DNA from: Rhizobium leucaenae USDA 9039
GTDB lineage: Bacteria > Pseudomonadota > Alphaproteobacteria > Rhizobiales > Rhizobiaceae
Reading direction: 5' to 3'
Length of the DNA stretch: 64,000 nucleotides
Assembly: GCF_000426285.1 (NCBI RefSeq)
Contig: NZ_AUFB01000016.1
Location: 62,001 to 126,000, forward strand
Position 1 is the stretch's first letter; each line of letters starts with the position of its first letter. Positions 26,616 to 37,111 of the stretch are shown here, in pieces. Under the pieces are notes generated by a model. That model saw only the letters and a list, made by a program, of their open reading frames with translations. It was not told where the DNA came from and did no database searches. Position numbers and translations under genes: made by a program.

Positions 26616-29600
26616 ATGCGCATCGAACGTCGATTTACGAAGGCCGGCCAGTCACCTTATGCGGAGATCGAATTCCGCAAGGCGACGAGCGAGATCAAGA
26701 ACCCTGACGGTTCGATCGTGTTCCGCCTCGAAAACATCGACGTGCCGGCGCAGTTCTCGCAGGTCGCGGCCGACATTCTGGCGCAGAAATATTTCCGCAA
26801 GGCCGGCGTACCCGCCAAGCTGAAGAAGGTTGAGGAAAACGACGTTCCTTCCTTCCTGTGGCGCTCCGTGGCCGATGATGCGGCACTGAAGGATCTGCCG
26901 AAGGAAAGCCAGACCGGCTCCGAAACCGATGCGCGCCAGGTCTTCGACCGTCTTGCCGGCACCTGGACCTATTGGGGCTGGAAGGGCGGCTACTTCTCTT
27001 CCGAAGAAGACGCTTCCGCTTTCAAGGACGAGCTTGCCTATATGCTCGCCACCCAGCGCGTCGCTCCGAATTCGCCGCAGTGGTTCAACACCGGCATGCA
27101 CTGGGCCTATGGCATTGACGGCCCCGGCCAGGGGCATTTCTATGTCGACCCCTTCACCGGCAAGATCACCAAGTCTAAGTCGGCCTACGAACATCCGCAG
27201 CCGCATGCCTGCTTCATCCAGTCGGTCGAGGACGATCTCGTCAACGAAGGCGGCATCATGGACCTCTGGGTTCGTGAGGCGCGCCTCTTCAAGTATGGCT
27301 CCGGCACCGGATCCAACTTCTCGCTGCTGCGCGGCGAAGGCGAAAAGCTTTCCGGCGGCGGCCGCTCTTCCGGCCTGATGAGCTTCCTGAAGATCGGCGA
27401 CCGCGCTGCCGGCGCCATCAAGTCTGGTGGCACGACCCGCCGCGCCGCCAAGATGGTCGTCGTCGACATCGACCATCCGGATATCGAGGAATACATCAAC
27501 TGGAAGGTCAAGGAAGAGCAGAAGGTTGCTGCCCTCGTCACCGGTTCGAAGATCGTCGCCAAGCATCTGAAGGCGATCATGAAGGCCGCCGTCAATTGCG
27601 ACGGCGACAATGACGATTGCTTCGATCCGGCCAAGAACCCTGCCCTGAAGCGCGAAATCCGCGCCGCCAAAAAGGACCAGGTTCCGGAAAATTACGTCCA
27701 GCGCGTCATCCAGTTCGCTCGTCAGGGCTACAAGGACCTGGAGTTCAAGACCTATGACACGGACTGGGATTCGGAAGCTTACCTCACCGTTTCCGGCCAG
27801 AATTCTAACAATTCCGTCTCCATCAAGGACGACTTCCTGCGCGCTGTCGAGAATGATGGCGACTGGAACCTAACCGCCCGCAAGGACGGCAAGGTCATCA
27901 AGACGCTGAAGGCCCGCGACCTCTGGGAATCCATCTCCTACGCCGCCTGGGCATCGGCCGATCCGGGCCTGCACTTCAACACGACGATGAACGACTGGCA
28001 CACCAGCCCGGCTGCCGGCCCGATCCGCGCGTCCAATCCGTGCTCGGAATACATGTTCCTCGACGATACGGCGTGCAACCTCGCTTCGCTGAACCTGATG
28101 ACCTTCAAGGATGCGGCGACGAAGCGCGTCAATATCGGCGACTACGAACATGCCGTTCGCCTGTGGACCGTCGTTCTCGAAATCTCGGTCATGATGGCGC
28201 AGTTCCCGTCGCGCCGCATTGCCGAACTTTCTTACGAATACCGCACGCTCGGCCTCGGCTATGCCAATATCGGCGGCCTGCTGATGTCCTCCGGCATCCC
28301 CTATGACAGCGACGAAGCCCGCGCTATCGCCGGCTCGCTGACCGCGATCATGACCGGTATCGCCTATGCGACCTCGGCCGAAATGGCATCCGAACTCGGG
28401 ACCTTCCCGATGTTCAAGCCGAACCGCGAAAACATGCTGCGCGTCATCCGCAACCATCGTCGCGCTGCTTACGGCGAGATCTCGGGCTATGAGAGCCTGT
28501 CGGTCAATCCGGTAGCGCTGATCCATTCCGACAATCCGGACCAGGACCTCGTTGCCCATGCCAAGGCTGCCTGGGACAAGGCCTTGAGCCTCGGCGAACA
28601 GCATGGCTACCGCAATGCCCAGGCGACCGTTATCGCGCCGACCGGCACGATCGGCCTCGTCATGGATTGCGATACGACCGGCATCGAGCCGGACTTCGCC
28701 CTGGTGAAGTTCAAGAAGCTCGCCGGCGGCGGCTACTTCAAGATCATCAACCGCGCCGTTCCGGAAGCATTGCGTGCGCTCGGCTATTCCGAAAGCCAGA
28801 TTGCCGAGATCGAGGCCTATGCTGTCGGCCATGGCAACCTGAACCAGGCGCCGGCCATCAATCCTTCGACGCTGAAGGCAAAGGGCTTCACCAACGAGAA
28901 GGTGGAGGCCGTCAACGCCGCGCTGAAGAGCGCCTTCGACATCAAGTTCGTCTTCAACCAGTGGACGCTCGGCGCCGACTTCCTGAAGGGCACGCTCAAG
29001 GTTTCCGACGAGCAACTGACCGACATCAGCTTCAACCTGCTCGACCATCTCGGCTTCTCCAAGAAGGATATCGAAGCAGCCAACATCCATGTCTGCGGTG
29101 CGATGACGCTGGAAGGCGCGCCGTTCCTCAAAAACGAACATCTCGCCGTCTTCGATTGCGCCAATCCTTGCGGCAAGATCGGTAAGCGTTACCTTTCGGT
29201 CGAAAGCCACATCCGCATGATGGCCGCCGCCCAGCCCTTCATCTCGGGCGCCATTTCCAAGACGATCAACATGGCCAACGAAGCAACCGTCGAGGATTGC
29301 AAGAACGCCTATATGCTGTCCTGGAAGCTCGGCCTGAAGGCGAATGCGCTTTATCGTGACGGCTCCAAGCTCAGCCAGCCGCTGAACGCCTCACTGATCG
29401 ACGACGACGATAGTGAGGATGCACTCGAAGAGCTGCTGCAGGCGCCGGCTGCCGCCCAGGCCGTCACCGTCACCGAGAAGATCATCGAACGCGTCATCGA
29501 AAAGGTTGTCCGCAGCCAGGAAAAGCTTCCCGGCCGCCGCAAGGGCTATACCCAGAAGGCCAAGATCGGCGGACACACCATCTTCCTGCGCACCGGCGAA

Positions 29601-30425
29601 TATGACGACGGCCGTCTCGGCGAAATCTTCCTCGACATGAACAAGGAAGGTTCGGCGCTGCGCGCCTTCATCAACAACTTCGCCATCTCCGTCTCGCTCG
29701 GCCTGCAATACGGCGTGCCGCTCGAAGAGTATGTCGATGCCTTCACCTTCACCAAGTTCGAGCCAGCCGGCATCGTCACCGGCAACGACGCGATCAAGAA
29801 CGCCACGTCGATCCTCGACTACGTGTTCCGTGAGCTTGCCATCTCCTATCTCGGCCGCCACGATCTTGCTCATGTCGACACCTCGGACTTCAACAATACG
29901 GCGCTCGGACGCGGCGTATCGGAAGGCAAGGCGGATGTCGTCTCCAAGGGCCTGACCCGCGGCTACAAGCCGACGCTGGTGCCGACATCGGGTGAACGCC
30001 AGGCGGGCGAAGTCAAGGGTTCGGCCACGGCAGCCCCTGCCCGCGCCTCTTCCGGTGCGACGATCACCTCCATCGCCGGCAACACCGCGCGCAAGCTCGA
30101 ACCGGCCGGCGCCATCTCCACCTCGGAAGTCGTCGCCTTCAAGCGCGACTATGAGGAGCGCGCCAAGGAGCTGGCGGAAGAGATCGCCGAGGAACTGGCA
30201 AACGAAACCGCCGAAGCCTCCACCGCCCTCTTCACCGACAAGGCAGCGGATGACGCGGCAACGGCGAAGTCGGAAGCCAAGAAGCTGGAATCCGAACGCC
30301 GCGCCCGCTCCATTATGCAGGGCTACACAGGCAACATGTGCACGGAATGCCAGAACTTCACGATGGTCCGGAATGGAACTTGCGAGAAGTGCGACACGTG
30401 CGGGGCTACGAGCGGGTGCTCTTGA
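26616..30425 (+). CDS. nrdJ: Adenosylcobalamin-dependent ribonucleoside-diphosphate reductase (class II)
   Basis: A 1269-residue class II ribonucleotide reductase making deoxynucleotides with B12 and needing no oxygen. Family motifs are visible: [15 protein letters not shown], the substrate-loop region [33 protein letters not shown] with an active-site cysteine, and [18 protein letters not shown]. The C-terminus is a cysteine-rich tail ([18 protein letters not shown]) that passes electrons and may bind zinc. The length fits rhizobial NrdJ. The ATG at 26616 follows GAGG and starts the conserved MRIERRFT; the frame also runs to 26496. As likely sole reductase it would make growth B12-dependent. 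Confidence 0.94.
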   Translation: MRIERRFTKAGQSPYAEIEFRKATSEIKNPDGSIVFRLENIDVPAQFSQVAADILAQKYFRKAGVPAKLKKVEENDVPSFLWRSVADDAALKDLPKESQTGSETDARQVFDRLAGTWTYWGWKGGYFSSEEDASAFKDELAYMLATQRVAPNSPQWFNTGMHWAYGIDGPGQGHFYVDPFTGKITKSKSAYEHPQPHACFIQSVEDDLVNEGGIMDLWVREARLFKYGSGTGSNFSLLRGEGEKLSGGGRSSGLMSFLKIGDRAAGAIKSGGTTRRAAKMVVVDIDHPDIEEYINWKVKEEQKVAALVTGSKIVAKHLKAIMKAAVNCDGDNDDCFDPAKNPALKREIRAAKKDQVPENYVQRVIQFARQGYKDLEFKTYDTDWDSEAYLTVSGQNSNNSVSIKDDFLRAVENDGDWNLTARKDGKVIKTLKARDLWESISYAAWASADPGLHFNTTMNDWHTSPAAGPIRASNPCSEYMFLDDTACNLASLNLMTFKDAATKRVNIGDYEHAVRLWTVVLEISVMMAQFPSRRIAELSYEYRTLGLGYANIGGLLMSSGIPYDSDEARAIAGSLTAIMTGIAYATSAEMASELGTFPMFKPNRENMLRVIRNHRRAAYGEISGYESLSVNPVALIHSDNPDQDLVAHAKAAWDKALSLGEQHGYRNAQATVIAPTGTIGLVMDCDTTGIEPDFALVKFKKLAGGGYFKIINRAVPEALRALGYSESQIAEIEAYAVGHGNLNQAPAINPSTLKAKGFTNEKVEAVNAALKSAFDIKFVFNQWTLGADFLKGTLKVSDEQLTDISFNLLDHLGFSKKDIEAANIHVCGAMTLEGAPFLKNEHLAVFDCANPCGKIGKRYLSVESHIRMMAAAQPFISGAISKTINMANEATVEDCKNAYMLSWKLGLKANALYRDGSKLSQPLNASLIDDDDSEDALEELLQAPAAAQAVTVTEKIIERVIEKVVRSQEKLPGRRKGYTQKAKIGGHTIFLRTGEYDDGRLGEIFLDMNKEGSALRAFINNFAISVSLGLQYGVPLEEYVDAFTFTKFEPAGIVTGNDAIKNATSILDYVFRELAISYLGRHDLAHVDTSDFNNTALGRGVSEGKADVVSKGLTRGYKPTLVPTSGERQAGEVKGSATAAPARASSGATITSIAGNTARKLEPAGAISTSEVVAFKRDYEERAKELAEEIAEELANETAEASTALFTDKAADDAATAKSEAKKLESERRARSIMQGYTGNMCTECQNFTMVRNGTCEKCDTCGATSGCS

Positions 30426-30491
30426 TTTCTCTTCTTACCCCGCCGCCGCCCGCGGTGGGTGTCGTGTTCAAGCAAACGTCACCCACCGCCA

Positions 30492-30523
30492 GGCTAAACT
30501 AAATACTCCAGCTTAGTTTAGCC
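30492..30523. repeat. Perfect inverted repeat after nrdJ
   Basis: GGCTAAACTAA and its exact complement TTAGTTTAGCC, 11 bp each, separated by 10 bases. It lacks a T-run and lies directly upstream of the true terminator at 30538. It may be an mRNA-stabilising hairpin or a protein-binding site. Confidence 0.6.
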
Positions 30524-30537
30524 GATCACCACCACCA

Positions 30538-30571
30538 AGCGCCGTCGCATATAGATCGGCGGCGCTTTTTT
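30538..30571 (+). terminator. Intrinsic terminator after nrdJ
   Basis: A 10-bp stem (AGCGCCGTCG with CGGCGGCGCT, one G-U pair), a 9-base loop and six T (30566-30571). It ends only 12 bases before the start codon of the SIR2 gene, so that gene has no room for a promoter between terminator and ATG. Confidence 0.9.
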
Positions 30572-30583
30572 GAGCGAGGGTCA

Positions 30584-31909
30584 ATGTCAGCGTGCGACTG
30601 TGCATTTTGTCGCAATGAAATAGAATTTGCCTTGCCGCCGGATTTTCTGGACAGATTAGTGGCGGGCAGATGCGTCATATTCGCAGGTGCAGGAATAAGC
30701 ACTGAGAACCGTACTCATTGTAAAACCACGTTTTACGAAAAGATTCAGACAGAGATGGGTGTCTCTGACTCCGGCTTAGATTTTCCATCTTTAATGACGC
30801 AGTATTGCGGCAGAGTAGATGGGCGAATTAATCTTATAAAAAAGATACGAGAACGAATAGAATATTTTCGTTCTTTCCGCGGATTTTACGTTCCAATGAC
30901 TCGCTTTCATAGAGCGTTGCGACCGCTCTATATGATCGAGGATGTGATCACGACAAACTGGGACGATTTCTTTGAGGAAGAAAGCGGACTTCGTCCATTT
31001 GTCTACGACCAAGATCTGCCGTTTATAGAAAGTTCCCCTCGTCGCCTAATAAAAATACACGGATCAATAAGCAATGCCGGCTCAATTGTCGCAACAAAGG
31101 ACGACTACAAAAAAGCGTTACTCCGCTTGGAAAAGGGCGCCCTCGGAGCATACCTCGAGACGCTACTATCGACAAAAACGATCGTGTATATTGGATACTC
31201 TCTGAAGGACTCAAACTACCTATCTATAATAAAATCACTTAACAAAATCATGGGAAAATTCTCTCGATCATCCTACTTTGTGTCACCAAATATAGACTAC
31301 GATTATTTGAAATCTACTAATTTGAGCCTCATTCCCATAGAGACAGATGGGTCGTTTTTCCTGGAGCAATTGCGGCTACACATCAATCAAAAGCTTTGTA
31401 ACCACCAACAAATAATAGATGACGTGAGATTTGATTTTTGTGAGGATTTTCTTCCATACGTCAATGAAGCCCATCATCGTGCAGCAGATATATTTATTGA
31501 AACACGCAAGCCAATTATGACGTTAGTACTGTCTTACCAAGATGGACTCCAAGACGCACTCATGCGTATCACCGATACACGGTCGAGCGGCGAATATTAC
31601 AACTCGGAACGCGTCAGATATCTTCTCCATGCTTATGAAAAGAAAGTTGAAACGTACGTCTCTGAATCAAATTACTGGGATGCTTGCTACTGTCGTGGAT
31701 ATCAAAATGGTCTGATGCTGTTATTGGCAACCGGTGAAGATGGCGTCCCTCCTTTGGTTGACCTCTGCTTTGCAGACAACATAGACACCATCCCTAAAGC
31801 ACTTCGTCTGGCAAGGAAACGCATTCCAAGCTCCGTGTTGGAGGAGATAGAAAGAATAACCGCGGAAGTTGGTGAAGGCCTTATTCCTGAGCACATCCCT
31901 TACGTTTAG
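30584..31909 (+). CDS. SIR2-like domain protein, possible anti-phage NADase
   Basis: A 441-residue protein. The first 250 residues match the SIR2_2 type of NAD-binding sirtuin fold: GAGIS at 35-39, TTNWDD at 123-128, KIHGS at 157-161 with candidate catalytic His159, and GYSLKDSNY at 204-212. The N-terminus CDCAFC may bind zinc. Residues from about 270 on look helical and match nothing I know. GC is far below the neighbours (one typical 60-base line at 31201 is 28 percent), and rare AT-rich codons are common, so transfer is likely. Stand-alone SIR2 proteins often deplete NAD during phage infection; that role is inferred. AGGG precedes the ATG by 3 bases. Confidence 0.8.
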   Translation: MSACDCAFCRNEIEFALPPDFLDRLVAGRCVIFAGAGISTENRTHCKTTFYEKIQTEMGVSDSGLDFPSLMTQYCGRVDGRINLIKKIRERIEYFRSFRGFYVPMTRFHRALRPLYMIEDVITTNWDDFFEEESGLRPFVYDQDLPFIESSPRRLIKIHGSISNAGSIVATKDDYKKALLRLEKGALGAYLETLLSTKTIVYIGYSLKDSNYLSIIKSLNKIMGKFSRSSYFVSPNIDYDYLKSTNLSLIPIETDGSFFLEQLRLHINQKLCNHQQIIDDVRFDFCEDFLPYVNEAHHRAADIFIETRKPIMTLVLSYQDGLQDALMRITDTRSSGEYYNSERVRYLLHAYEKKVETYVSESNYWDACYCRGYQNGLMLLLATGEDGVPPLVDLCFADNIDTIPKALRLARKRIPSSVLEEIERITAEVGEGLIPEHIPYV

Positions 31910-32308
31910 CATAAAGTACGCGCATATGATTTCGACTGAAGCCAATGGAGCGTGCCCGTCAAACAGCATCGATTAACATTCGGAGGCGACTTCGGCGTTT
32001 TGCTTACTTCGGCCCAGCGGGGAAGATGCCTACCTTAAAGTGACAAGGCGAGCAGCTAGCTAAGCCAAGGCGTATGGTCTTCAACGCCGTCTGTTGGGTA
32101 AAATCTCCGGCAATAGGCAAGCCTCTCGCACACAAAAGAGAGTCCCAAACCTATAACCACAACCGCCCCACATCCGAAATGCCCGATTTCCGTCACGAAA
32201 CCGGCGGGAAATTATCCGTTTTCACTGAAATTGTTGCGACGGTGACATCCGGTCCACCGTACCCTCCAAGCCGTTCTGCAATTGCATTCCAGTCGCGCGG
32301 GGCACCTC
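31910..32308. other. Intergenic region between the SIR2 gene and the acyltransferase
   Basis: About 400 bases of mixed composition with no convincing gene, hairpin terminator or repeat. It is the likely right border of the AT-rich insert. Base composition returns towards the chromosomal level from about 32170. Confidence 0.4.
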
Positions 32309-33298
32309 TTGAAAATCGGCAGCGACATCACGAGCATTCAATATCTGCGGGCCATCGCTGCGATTTCCGTCCTCTGCTTCCATGTCTGTGACGCCTACGG
32401 CTTGGGATTCGAAGTCGGAGCGGCGGGGGTCGATATTTTCTTTGTCATCAGCGGCTTTATCATGTGGGTCACCACCGAGGGAAAACCTGTCGGTCCGCAA
32501 GAGTTCATGGTGCGCCGGCTGCTCAGAATAGTGCCGCTTTACTGGATTGCGACGGCGGCGACATTCGTCATGGCCGTGTTGAAACCGCAGTTCTTCTTCA
32601 ACGTCGACACGACCATTGGCAATTTGATCGGCTCGCTGCTTTTCCTGCCCGCCATAAGGGGCGACGCGATACATCCGATCGTCGAGCAGGGATGGACCTT
32701 GTCCTACGAGATGTTTTTCTATCTCATCTTTTCCATTTCGTTGCTTCTGCCGGAGCTTCTACGGCTATGGTTCCTGATGGTGGCTCTGGTGGCTGTCGTC
32801 ATTGCGCACTACCTGCTGCCCCTCGGCTATCTCAGTGTTTTCACGGAGCCGGTTATTCTTGAATTTGCGGCCGGAATCGTCATCGGCCGCTTATGGAGAA
32901 AGGGTTTTCGGCTGTCTTTTCACGCCGCCGTGGGCTTGATGATCGCCGGATTCGTATTGCTGCTGGCAAGTGACCTGATGCCCGATGTCGATCGGATGGT
33001 TGGCTGGGGCATACCTGCGGTACTGATATTATCAGGCGCTGTTTTCGCAGAACGGGAGCGAGGCGTTCCAAAACTGGCATTCCTGCATTTCCTGGGAGAC
33101 GCCTCTGATTCCATCTATGTTTGGCACGTGCTCACCGGTGTCATGGTAACGGCGCTGCTGTTGCGCGCTGGCGTGCCACACGCCGCGCAGCCTGCGTTCC
33201 TCGCATTGGGCTCGCTGGCCTTTACGATCATCTGCTACCTGTTCATAGAACGTCCGATACTCCGAAAAATGCGACCGGCACGCCCGCGGCCGGCGTAA
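32309..33298 (+). CDS. Acyltransferase 3 family membrane protein
   Basis: A polytopic inner-membrane protein of about 329 residues, O-acyltransferase (OafA/ExoZ-like) type. The family signature begins ITSIQYLRAIAAISVLCFHV with the active His, followed by GAAGVDIFFVISGFIMW, RRLLRIVPLYW and the end SDSIYVWHVLTG. About nine or ten hydrophobic helices are visible. It would acetylate or succinylate exopolysaccharide or lipid sugars. No ATG is near the conserved start. A TTG at 32309 preceded by GCGGGG is preferred over TTG 32282. Confidence 0.82.
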   Translation: MKIGSDITSIQYLRAIAAISVLCFHVCDAYGLGFEVGAAGVDIFFVISGFIMWVTTEGKPVGPQEFMVRRLLRIVPLYWIATAATFVMAVLKPQFFFNVDTTIGNLIGSLLFLPAIRGDAIHPIVEQGWTLSYEMFFYLIFSISLLLPELLRLWFLMVALVAVVIAHYLLPLGYLSVFTEPVILEFAAGIVIGRLWRKGFRLSFHAAVGLMIAGFVLLLASDLMPDVDRMVGWGIPAVLILSGAVFAERERGVPKLAFLHFLGDASDSIYVWHVLTGVMVTALLLRAGVPHAAQPAFLALGSLAFTIICYLFIERPILRKMRPARPRPA

Positions 33299-33476
33299 AG
33301 CGGTTGACGTATAAGCTGGGTGGGGCGGATACCGACATGCGAATAATACCTCGGAAATCACCGCGACTGACACCAGTTTGACATCGAACTCATCTTCTCT
33401 TCCCGAAAACCTGCGACAGCGCGCGCGACCCGTGGCATAAGGCCCGCGAAAAACTTTCTTCGGGCCTAGCGTAAAC

Positions 33477-35099
33477 ATGATTCGTATCGAGAATATCAGC
33501 AAGCAGAATAGCCATCGTATCCTCTTCATCGAGGCAACGGCTGCGCTCAACAGGGGCGAGAGCATTGGGCTGGTCGGCCCGAACGGCGCCGGCAAGACGA
33601 CGCTTTTCCGGATGATCACCGGACAGGAGCTGCCCGATGAGGGACAGGTTTCCGTCGATAAGGGGGTTACCATCGGCTATTTCAATCAGGACGTCGGTGA
33701 AATGGCGGGCCGCAGTGCCGTCTCCGAAGTGATGGAAGGCGCCGGTCCTGTCAGTGCTGTTGCTGCCGAGCTGCGCGAGCTGGAAGCTGCAATGGTCGAT
33801 CCGGACCAGGCCGACAAGATGGACGCGATCATCGAGCGCTACGGCGAGGTTCAGGCGCGTTACGAGGAGCTGGACGGCTATGCCCTCGAAGGGCGTGCCC
33901 GCGAAGTGCTGGCGGGCCTGAGCTTCAGCCAGGAGATGATGGACGGCGACGTCGGCGCGCTGTCGGGCGGCTGGAAAATGCGCGTGGCGCTCGCCCGCAT
34001 TCTCCTCATGCGCCCCGATGTCATGCTGCTCGACGAGCCGAGCAACCATCTGGATCTGGAAAGCCTCATCTGGCTCGAGGAATTCCTCAGGGGTTATGAG
34101 GGCGCTTTGCTGATGACCTCGCACGATCGCGAGTTCATGAACCGCATCGTCACCAAGATCATCGAGATCGACGGCGGCTCATTGAGCAGCTATTCGGGCG
34201 ATTATGCATTCTACGAACAGCAGCGGGCGCAGAACGAGAAGCAGCAGCAGGCTCAGTTCGAACGCCAGCAGGCAATGCTTGCCAAGGAAATCAAATTCAT
34301 CGAACGCTTCAAGGCGCGCGCTTCGCACGCCTCCCAGGTGCAGAGCCGCGTGAAGAAGCTGGAGAAGATCGATCGGGTGGAGCCGCCGAAACGGCGTCAG
34401 ACCGTCGCCTTCGAATTCCAGCCGGCGCCGCGCTCGGGCGAAGACGTGGTGAGCCTGAAGAGCGTTCACAAGAAGTATGGCAGCCGTATCATCTATGAAG
34501 GGTTGGACTTCATGGTGCGACGCCGGGAGCGCTGGTGCATCATGGGCATCAACGGCGCCGGCAAATCCACCCTGCTGAAGCTGGTGGCGGGCTCGACGCA
34601 GCCGGATGACGGTAGTGTCGCTCTCGGCGCCAGCGTGAAGATGGGATATTTCGCCCAGCATGCCATGGATATTCTCGACGGCGAACGCACCGTCTTCCAG
34701 CAGCTCGAACACGAGTTTCCCCAGGCGGGACAGGGTTCCTTGCGGGCGTTGGCCGGATGTTTCGGTTTCTCCGGCGATGATGTCGAGAAGAAGTGCCGTG
34801 TGCTGTCCGGCGGTGAGAAGGCACGGCTCGTTATGGCGATGATGCTCTTCGATCCGCCAAATCTCCTCGTGCTGGACGAGCCGACGAACCATCTCGACCT
34901 CGACACCAAGGAAATGCTCATCAAGGCCCTGTCGCAATATGAGGGCACCATGCTGTTCGTTTCGCACGACCGGCATTTCCTGGCGGCTTTGTCCAACCGC
35001 GTGCTGGAATTGACGCCCGAGGGCATTCACCAATATGGCGGCGGCTACACCGAATACGTGGCCCGCACCGGCCATGAGGCTCCGGGCCTTCGGAGCTGA
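33477..35099 (+). CDS. ABC-F family ATP-binding protein
   Basis: A 540-residue soluble protein with two ABC ATPase domains and no membrane segment. Walker A motifs are GPNGAGKTT (about 34-42) and GINGAGKST (about 354-362). Signatures are LSGGW and LSGGE, with Walker B plus ABC-F spacing LLDEPSNHLDL and VLDEPTNHLDL. The linker (about 240-300) is rich in Gln, Arg and Lys, as in YbiT/Uup-type factors that act at the ribosomal E site. It stops 3 bases from the convergent OmpA-like gene. Confidence 0.9.
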   Translation: MIRIENISKQNSHRILFIEATAALNRGESIGLVGPNGAGKTTLFRMITGQELPDEGQVSVDKGVTIGYFNQDVGEMAGRSAVSEVMEGAGPVSAVAAELRELEAAMVDPDQADKMDAIIERYGEVQARYEELDGYALEGRAREVLAGLSFSQEMMDGDVGALSGGWKMRVALARILLMRPDVMLLDEPSNHLDLESLIWLEEFLRGYEGALLMTSHDREFMNRIVTKIIEIDGGSLSSYSGDYAFYEQQRAQNEKQQQAQFERQQAMLAKEIKFIERFKARASHASQVQSRVKKLEKIDRVEPPKRRQTVAFEFQPAPRSGEDVVSLKSVHKKYGSRIIYEGLDFMVRRRERWCIMGINGAGKSTLLKLVAGSTQPDDGSVALGASVKMGYFAQHAMDILDGERTVFQQLEHEFPQAGQGSLRALAGCFGFSGDDVEKKCRVLSGGEKARLVMAMMLFDPPNLLVLDEPTNHLDLDTKEMLIKALSQYEGTMLFVSHDRHFLAALSNRVLELTPEGIHQYGGGYTEYVARTGHEAPGLRS

Positions 35100-35102
35100 G
35101 CC

Positions 35103-36116
35103 TCAGCGTACGCTGACAGGTGACGCCGTTGCATCGCTGATCACGGCAACCGGCGTGGTCCTGCCGCGTACCCGGATTTCGATGCGCCGCCGGGATTCCA
35201 CGGCGCCCGCCTGCCCTGCCGTGATCGTATCGCCGGGCAGGATCAATTGGGCGGCCGACATCGGCAGGATGGTGACGTTCTTCAGCTTCGGATTGGCCTT
35301 GAGGATATTGGCGACGGCAACTGCGCGCGCCAGCCCCAACCCGGCATTGTCCGCGGGCTCGACGGCCGATATCGGCAGTTTGCCATCCATCGCCCCGATC
35401 AGCGTATCGTCAAGGTTCGAGCTTGGCCGCGATACGCGCTGCTCGTCCGTGTGGCCGATCACCTCGACAATGTCGGCATCATAGAGGCTGAGATTGCTGG
35501 CAATCTCATTCGAGATTGTCGTGTCGAGCATACGTTCAAAGGTCTTGGTCAATTCGGCGCTGCCCGACTGAAAATAATTCTTCTTGGCGTCGTCGAGATT
35601 GATAATCGGGGGCCAATCATGAGCGCCTTTTCCGCCCCCCTCGCCCGCCAGCAGCTTACTCACTTCGTCGGATGCCTTGGCGAGATCGACGCCGTGCTGC
35701 TTCAGCACATCAGCGACTTTGGCAAGCTCCTGCAGGTCCTCCGGCTTCGCGCCATCCGCGCCCATGCTGTCCAGCGTCTCACGCGCCAGGACCAATTCGC
35801 GCCATTCCTTTTCCAGCGTCGACCGGTCTGCTGCCGAGAGATCGCCGGAAATCAGCTTCGATTGCAGTTGCACGATGCGCGCCGCCTGCTCGGATTGTTT
35901 CTTTTCCAGGAGCACGAGCCGTTGCTCGGCGTCCTTCAGTTTCCGCTCGGTCTCATAGCGATGGTTCCTCTCCGCAGAAATCATGGCGGCTGCGACCAGA
36001 AGCAGGCAGAAGACCAGCAGCAGCATGGATTCGGCCATGGTCAGGCCGAGAATGAGCCCGCGATTATAGCCCTTGTGTTCCAGCTTGGGCGCGGTATCTG
36101 AGACGCGCATCACCAT
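35103..36116 (-). CDS. MotB/ZorB-like membrane protein with OmpA domain
   Basis: About 337 residues. A short cytoplasmic N-terminus is followed by one membrane helix (GLTMAESMLLLVFCLLLV) that carries a Glu where MotB, TolR and ZorB carry the proton-binding Asp. Next is a coiled-coil stretch (about 50-120), then an OmpA-like peptidoglycan-binding domain ([37 protein letters not shown]). It is the last gene of a four-gene set. The ATG at 36116 or 36110 overlaps the stop of the upstream gene, and a GTG at 36125 is possible. It would be the peptidoglycan-anchored stator part of a proton-driven complex. Confidence 0.8.
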   Translation of the reverse strand: MVMRVSDTAPKLEHKGYNRGLILGLTMAESMLLLVFCLLLVAAAMISAERNHRYETERKLKDAEQRLVLLEKKQSEQAARIVQLQSKLISGDLSAADRSTLEKEWRELVLARETLDSMGADGAKPEDLQELAKVADVLKQHGVDLAKASDEVSKLLAGEGGGKGAHDWPPIINLDDAKKNYFQSGSAELTKTFERMLDTTISNEIASNLSLYDADIVEVIGHTDEQRVSRPSSNLDDTLIGAMDGKLPISAVEPADNAGLGLARAVAVANILKANPKLKNVTILPMSAAQLILPGDTITAGQAGAVESRRRIEIRVRGRTTPVAVISDATASPVSVR

Positions 36117-37111
36117 AGATGCCACCGTCGCTTGCGCCTTGGCGCGTCGGCCGCCGGTTCGTTTTCATTGGCCGTAACCGCTGCAATCGCCCCGGAGGAC
36201 GCTTGATCGGTCTCGGGTGCAATCTGGGGCTCAACCAGTTTGAGTTCAGGGGAAAACGATCGTCCCGGCAAATCCGCCATACGGCTCAGCGTCTGCTCGA
36301 TGTTCTTCAATGGCTGCAGTTGGGCCTCCGCCATCGCCTTGATGGCAGAGATGGCGGGTGCCAGCTCGGCGCGGACGACATCTTCGGGGGCGCGGATCTC
36401 CTCGAGCTTCTTGCCGACGGTTTCGACAGCCGTGCCGAATTTGCCGATGATCTCGGAAAGCTGCGATGTCGTTTCCGTCAGTTGCGCAGCCGCCTCGTTG
36501 ATCGGCGTGACCGCCTGCTTCGCCAGGACCTCCAGGATTTTCTGGATTTCCTCGCCACTTCGTTCCGCTTGGCGCCCGATCTCCTCGAAACCCTCCGACA
36601 GCATTTGGTTGCTGACGCGCCGATAGTGCGAGAATTCGCGCGACGAAGAGTCCAGCTCCGAGCGCACGCGGCGCGTCATCTCGGCCAGCTCGTGGCGGAC
36701 ACTCCGCTCGATGTCGATCGGATCGCGGCGCATCTGGTTGAAGAGAATGCGGAGCGTGACACCGGCGATGGTCGAGGTGACGGCGATGCCGAAATTGCGG
36801 ACGATCGTTTCGATCGACGTCTCGCCGGCAAAGAGGTAGAGCGATACGCCGAGGCTCGACAGGGTAAACAGAAATCCCATGTAATAGAGATTGTCGCCCG
36901 CCTGCTCGTTGTGCAGGCGAAATCCGGCGAAAACCACCGAGATCACGAAATAGACCGCCATCAGCAGCAGCGGCACGCCGGTTACAATCGGCAGCGGCCA
37001 GCCGAGAAGCTTCGACGTCCAGATGAAAATCATGCCGCCGACGGTGACCAGCGCGAAGAGGATCATCGGCCCATAATCGCGTATGGCTAGCCTCGCCTCA
37101 ACGTCGGCCAT
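36110..37111 (-). CDS. MotA/ExbB/ZorA-like membrane protein with coiled-coil tail
   Basis: A 333-residue protein with four membrane helices (about 16-33, 41-63, 77-95, 104-124). Helices 3 and 4 (GFLFTLSSLGVSLYLF and FGIAVTSTIAGVTLRILFNQ) resemble the channel helices of MotA, ExbB and TolQ. The remaining 200 residues are cytoplasmic and strongly helical, like the tail of ZorA. It overlaps the upstream vWA-like gene by one base and the OmpA-like gene downstream by a few bases. The resemblance is by pattern, not by a computed alignment. Confidence 0.72.
   Translation of the reverse strand: MADVEARLAIRDYGPMILFALVTVGGMIFIWTSKLLGWPLPIVTGVPLLLMAVYFVISVVFAGFRLHNEQAGDNLYYMGFLFTLSSLGVSLYLFAGETSIETIVRNFGIAVTSTIAGVTLRILFNQMRRDPIDIERSVRHELAEMTRRVRSELDSSSREFSHYRRVSNQMLSEGFEEIGRQAERSGEEIQKILEVLAKQAVTPINEAAAQLTETTSQLSEIIGKFGTAVETVGKKLEEIRAPEDVVRAELAPAISAIKAMAEAQLQPLKNIEQTLSRMADLPGRSFSPELKLVEPQIAPETDQASSGAIAAVTANENEPAADAPRRKRRWHLW

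Noticed and set aside
27870-29210. 446-codon open frame opposite nrdJ
   Set aside because: Antisense shadow; NrdJ motifs are unmistakable on the plus strand.
30584-32308. Thoeris, DSR or Sir2-Ago system
   Set aside because: No TIR, Argonaute, HerA or STAND-type gene is adjacent and the protein is only 441 residues, so no named multi-gene system can be assigned.
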